DNA of 64,000 nucleotides from Ctena decussata (Eukaryota; Mollusca; Bivalvia; Lucinida; Lucinidae). The notes beneath the pieces were generated by a model. It was given only the letters and a program-made list of their open reading frames with translations, was not told where the DNA came from and made no database searches. Positions within the stretch are counted from its first letter, which is position 1. Each line of letters starts with the position of its first letter. The stretch covers positions 112,695,842 through 112,759,841 of the forward strand of contig OZ022500.1 of NCBI GenBank assembly GCA_963989385.1, read 5' to 3'. A program made the position numbers and the translations under genes. Positions 62,541 to 64,000 of this stretch are shown piece by piece.

Positions 62541-64000
62541 CTGTTTCTTATTCTATGGTTTTAAACATATCTGTGAAGGTTCATTCAGATATTCCATATA
62601 GTGGAGGAACTACCATAGGTAAATAACTCATGAACTGGAAAGGTAAGAGTGACCATCCTTATTCACAAAATGTAAGCTTTGATGTTAAACATACCTGTGA
62701 AATATTTAGATGTTCCATACAGAAAAGGAATAACAGGTCATAAACCATTTTTCAGAACTATCAAGGGCAAATAACTAATAAACTGGAAAGGTACGAGTGA
62801 CCGTCCTTAGTCAGAATATGTTACCTTTGATGTTCAACATACCTGTGAAGTTTCATTCAAATATTCCATATAGTAAGGAAACAACAGGTCAAAAAAAAAA
62901 ATTTCAGATCAATCACTGGTAGAAAACTAACAAACTTGAAATGTTAGAGTGATGGTTCTTAGTCACAATATGTAACCTTTGATGTTCAACATATCTCTGA
63001 AGTTTCATTCAAATATTTCTTATAGTATAGGAACTACAGGTAAAAAACCATTTTTCAGACCCGTCAAGGGTGGATAACTCATGAACTGGAAAGGTCAGAG
63101 TGATGGTCCTTAGTCAAAATATGTAACCTTTGATGTTCAACATATCTGTGAAGTTTCATTTAGATGTTCCATATAGTACAGGGACTACAGGTCAAAAACC
63201 ATTTTTCAGACCTATCAAGGGCGGACAACTCACAAACAGGAAAGGTAAGAGTGACGGTCCTTAGTCACAATGTGTAACCTTTAACATTCAACATATCTGT
63301 GAAGTTTCATTTAGATATCATAAACAGTAAAGGAACTACAGGTCAAAAACTATTTTCAGACATATCAAGGGCAGATAACTCATGAATTGGAAAGGTCAGA
63401 GTGACGGCCCTTGGTCACAATTTGTAACCTTTGATGTTCAACATATCTGTAAAGTTTCATTCAAATATTCCTAAAAGTAAAGGAACTACAGGTCAGAAAC
63501 TATTTTTCAGATGTATCAAGGGCAGATAACTCACAAATTGGAAAGGTCAGAGTGGTGGCCCTTAGTAAAAATATGTAACCTTCGATGTTCAACATATCTG
63601 TGAAGTTTCATTCAAATATCATGAACAGTAAAGGAACTACAGGTCAAAAACTATTTTTCAGACCTATCAAGGGCGGATAACTCATGAACTAGAAAGGTCA
63701 GAAGGACAGCCCTTGGTTACAATATGTAACCTTTGATGTTCAACATATCTGTGAAGTTTCATTCAAATATTCCTTATAGTAAAGGAACTGCAGGTCAGAA
63801 ACTATTTTTCAGACCTATCAAGGGCGGATAACTCACGAACTGGAAATGTCAGAGTGACAGCCCTTGGTGACAATATGTAACCTTTGATGTTCAACATATC
63901 TGTGAAGTTTCATTCAGATATCATAAACAGTAAAGGAATAACAGGCCAGAAACCATTTTTCCAATATGAACAAGGACAGTAACTCTGTTAAAAATGGACG
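62540..64000. repeat. Tandem array, ~150-bp unit, running off the window
   Basis: About nine units with GTAACCTTTGATGTTCAACA, ATCTGTGAAGTTTCATTCA, GGAACTACAGGTCAAAAAC and ATCAAGGGCGGATAACTCA. The right end lies beyond 64000. Confidence 0.85.

Overview
The window looks like animal nuclear DNA from a mollusc, most likely a bivalve. It has an AT-rich background, long introns, GT-AG exons of 24 to 340 bases, tRNA-derived SINEs, non-LTR retrotransposons, many short hairpin elements, and ~100-170 bp tandem arrays bounded by inverted repeats. The bivalve call is inferred from the style of these repeats; no sequence search was run.

Two host genes are read, both on the minus strand and head to tail. 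The upstream gene, in the right third, is POLR3D (RPC4/C53, an RNA polymerase III subunit). Seven exons between 61260 and 48951 join in phase through to the stop codon; only the N-terminal exon is not found. The downstream gene is an ALP-type PDZ-LIM protein (PDLIM1-4/Zasp relative). Exons from 38994 down to 4007 encode a PDZ domain, a 24-base microexon, a linker, a ZM motif, the ALP 'GFRSV' segment and one LIM domain with all eight zinc ligands. A longer version of exon 6 reads through an internal splice donor into a stop, which predicts a second isoform with PDZ and ZM but no LIM domain. The protein probably scaffolds alpha-actinin-linked actin structures in muscle, as its family does.

Layout: 1-39,000 is the PDLIM gene. 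Its 12.5-kb intron 2 (16469-28953) holds two nested LINEs. The outer one has ORF1 (coiled coil, SGNH esterase, two CCHC knuckles) and ORF2 (endonuclease plus reverse transcriptase), and its ORF2 is split by a 5'-truncated copy of a second, related LINE. Intron 1 holds a 1.0-kb foldback element made almost entirely of GATATC palindromes, a 1.3-kb inverted duplication, many SINEs, and poly-G and poly-C tracts. The intergenic stretch 39,200-48,950 is mostly minisatellite and tandem arrays, one of which is bounded by terminal inverted repeats and nested in another. 48,951-61,260 is POLR3D, with introns full of hairpin elements. 61,300 to the end is repeats, finishing in a ~150-bp tandem array that runs off the window.

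No single new enzymatic system stands out. The most unusual content is the structure of the repeats: at least six families of near-palindromic elements repeat many times inside two transcribed genes, so the pre-mRNAs should fold into long double-stranded hairpins. The GATATC foldback element is the best candidate for something undescribed.
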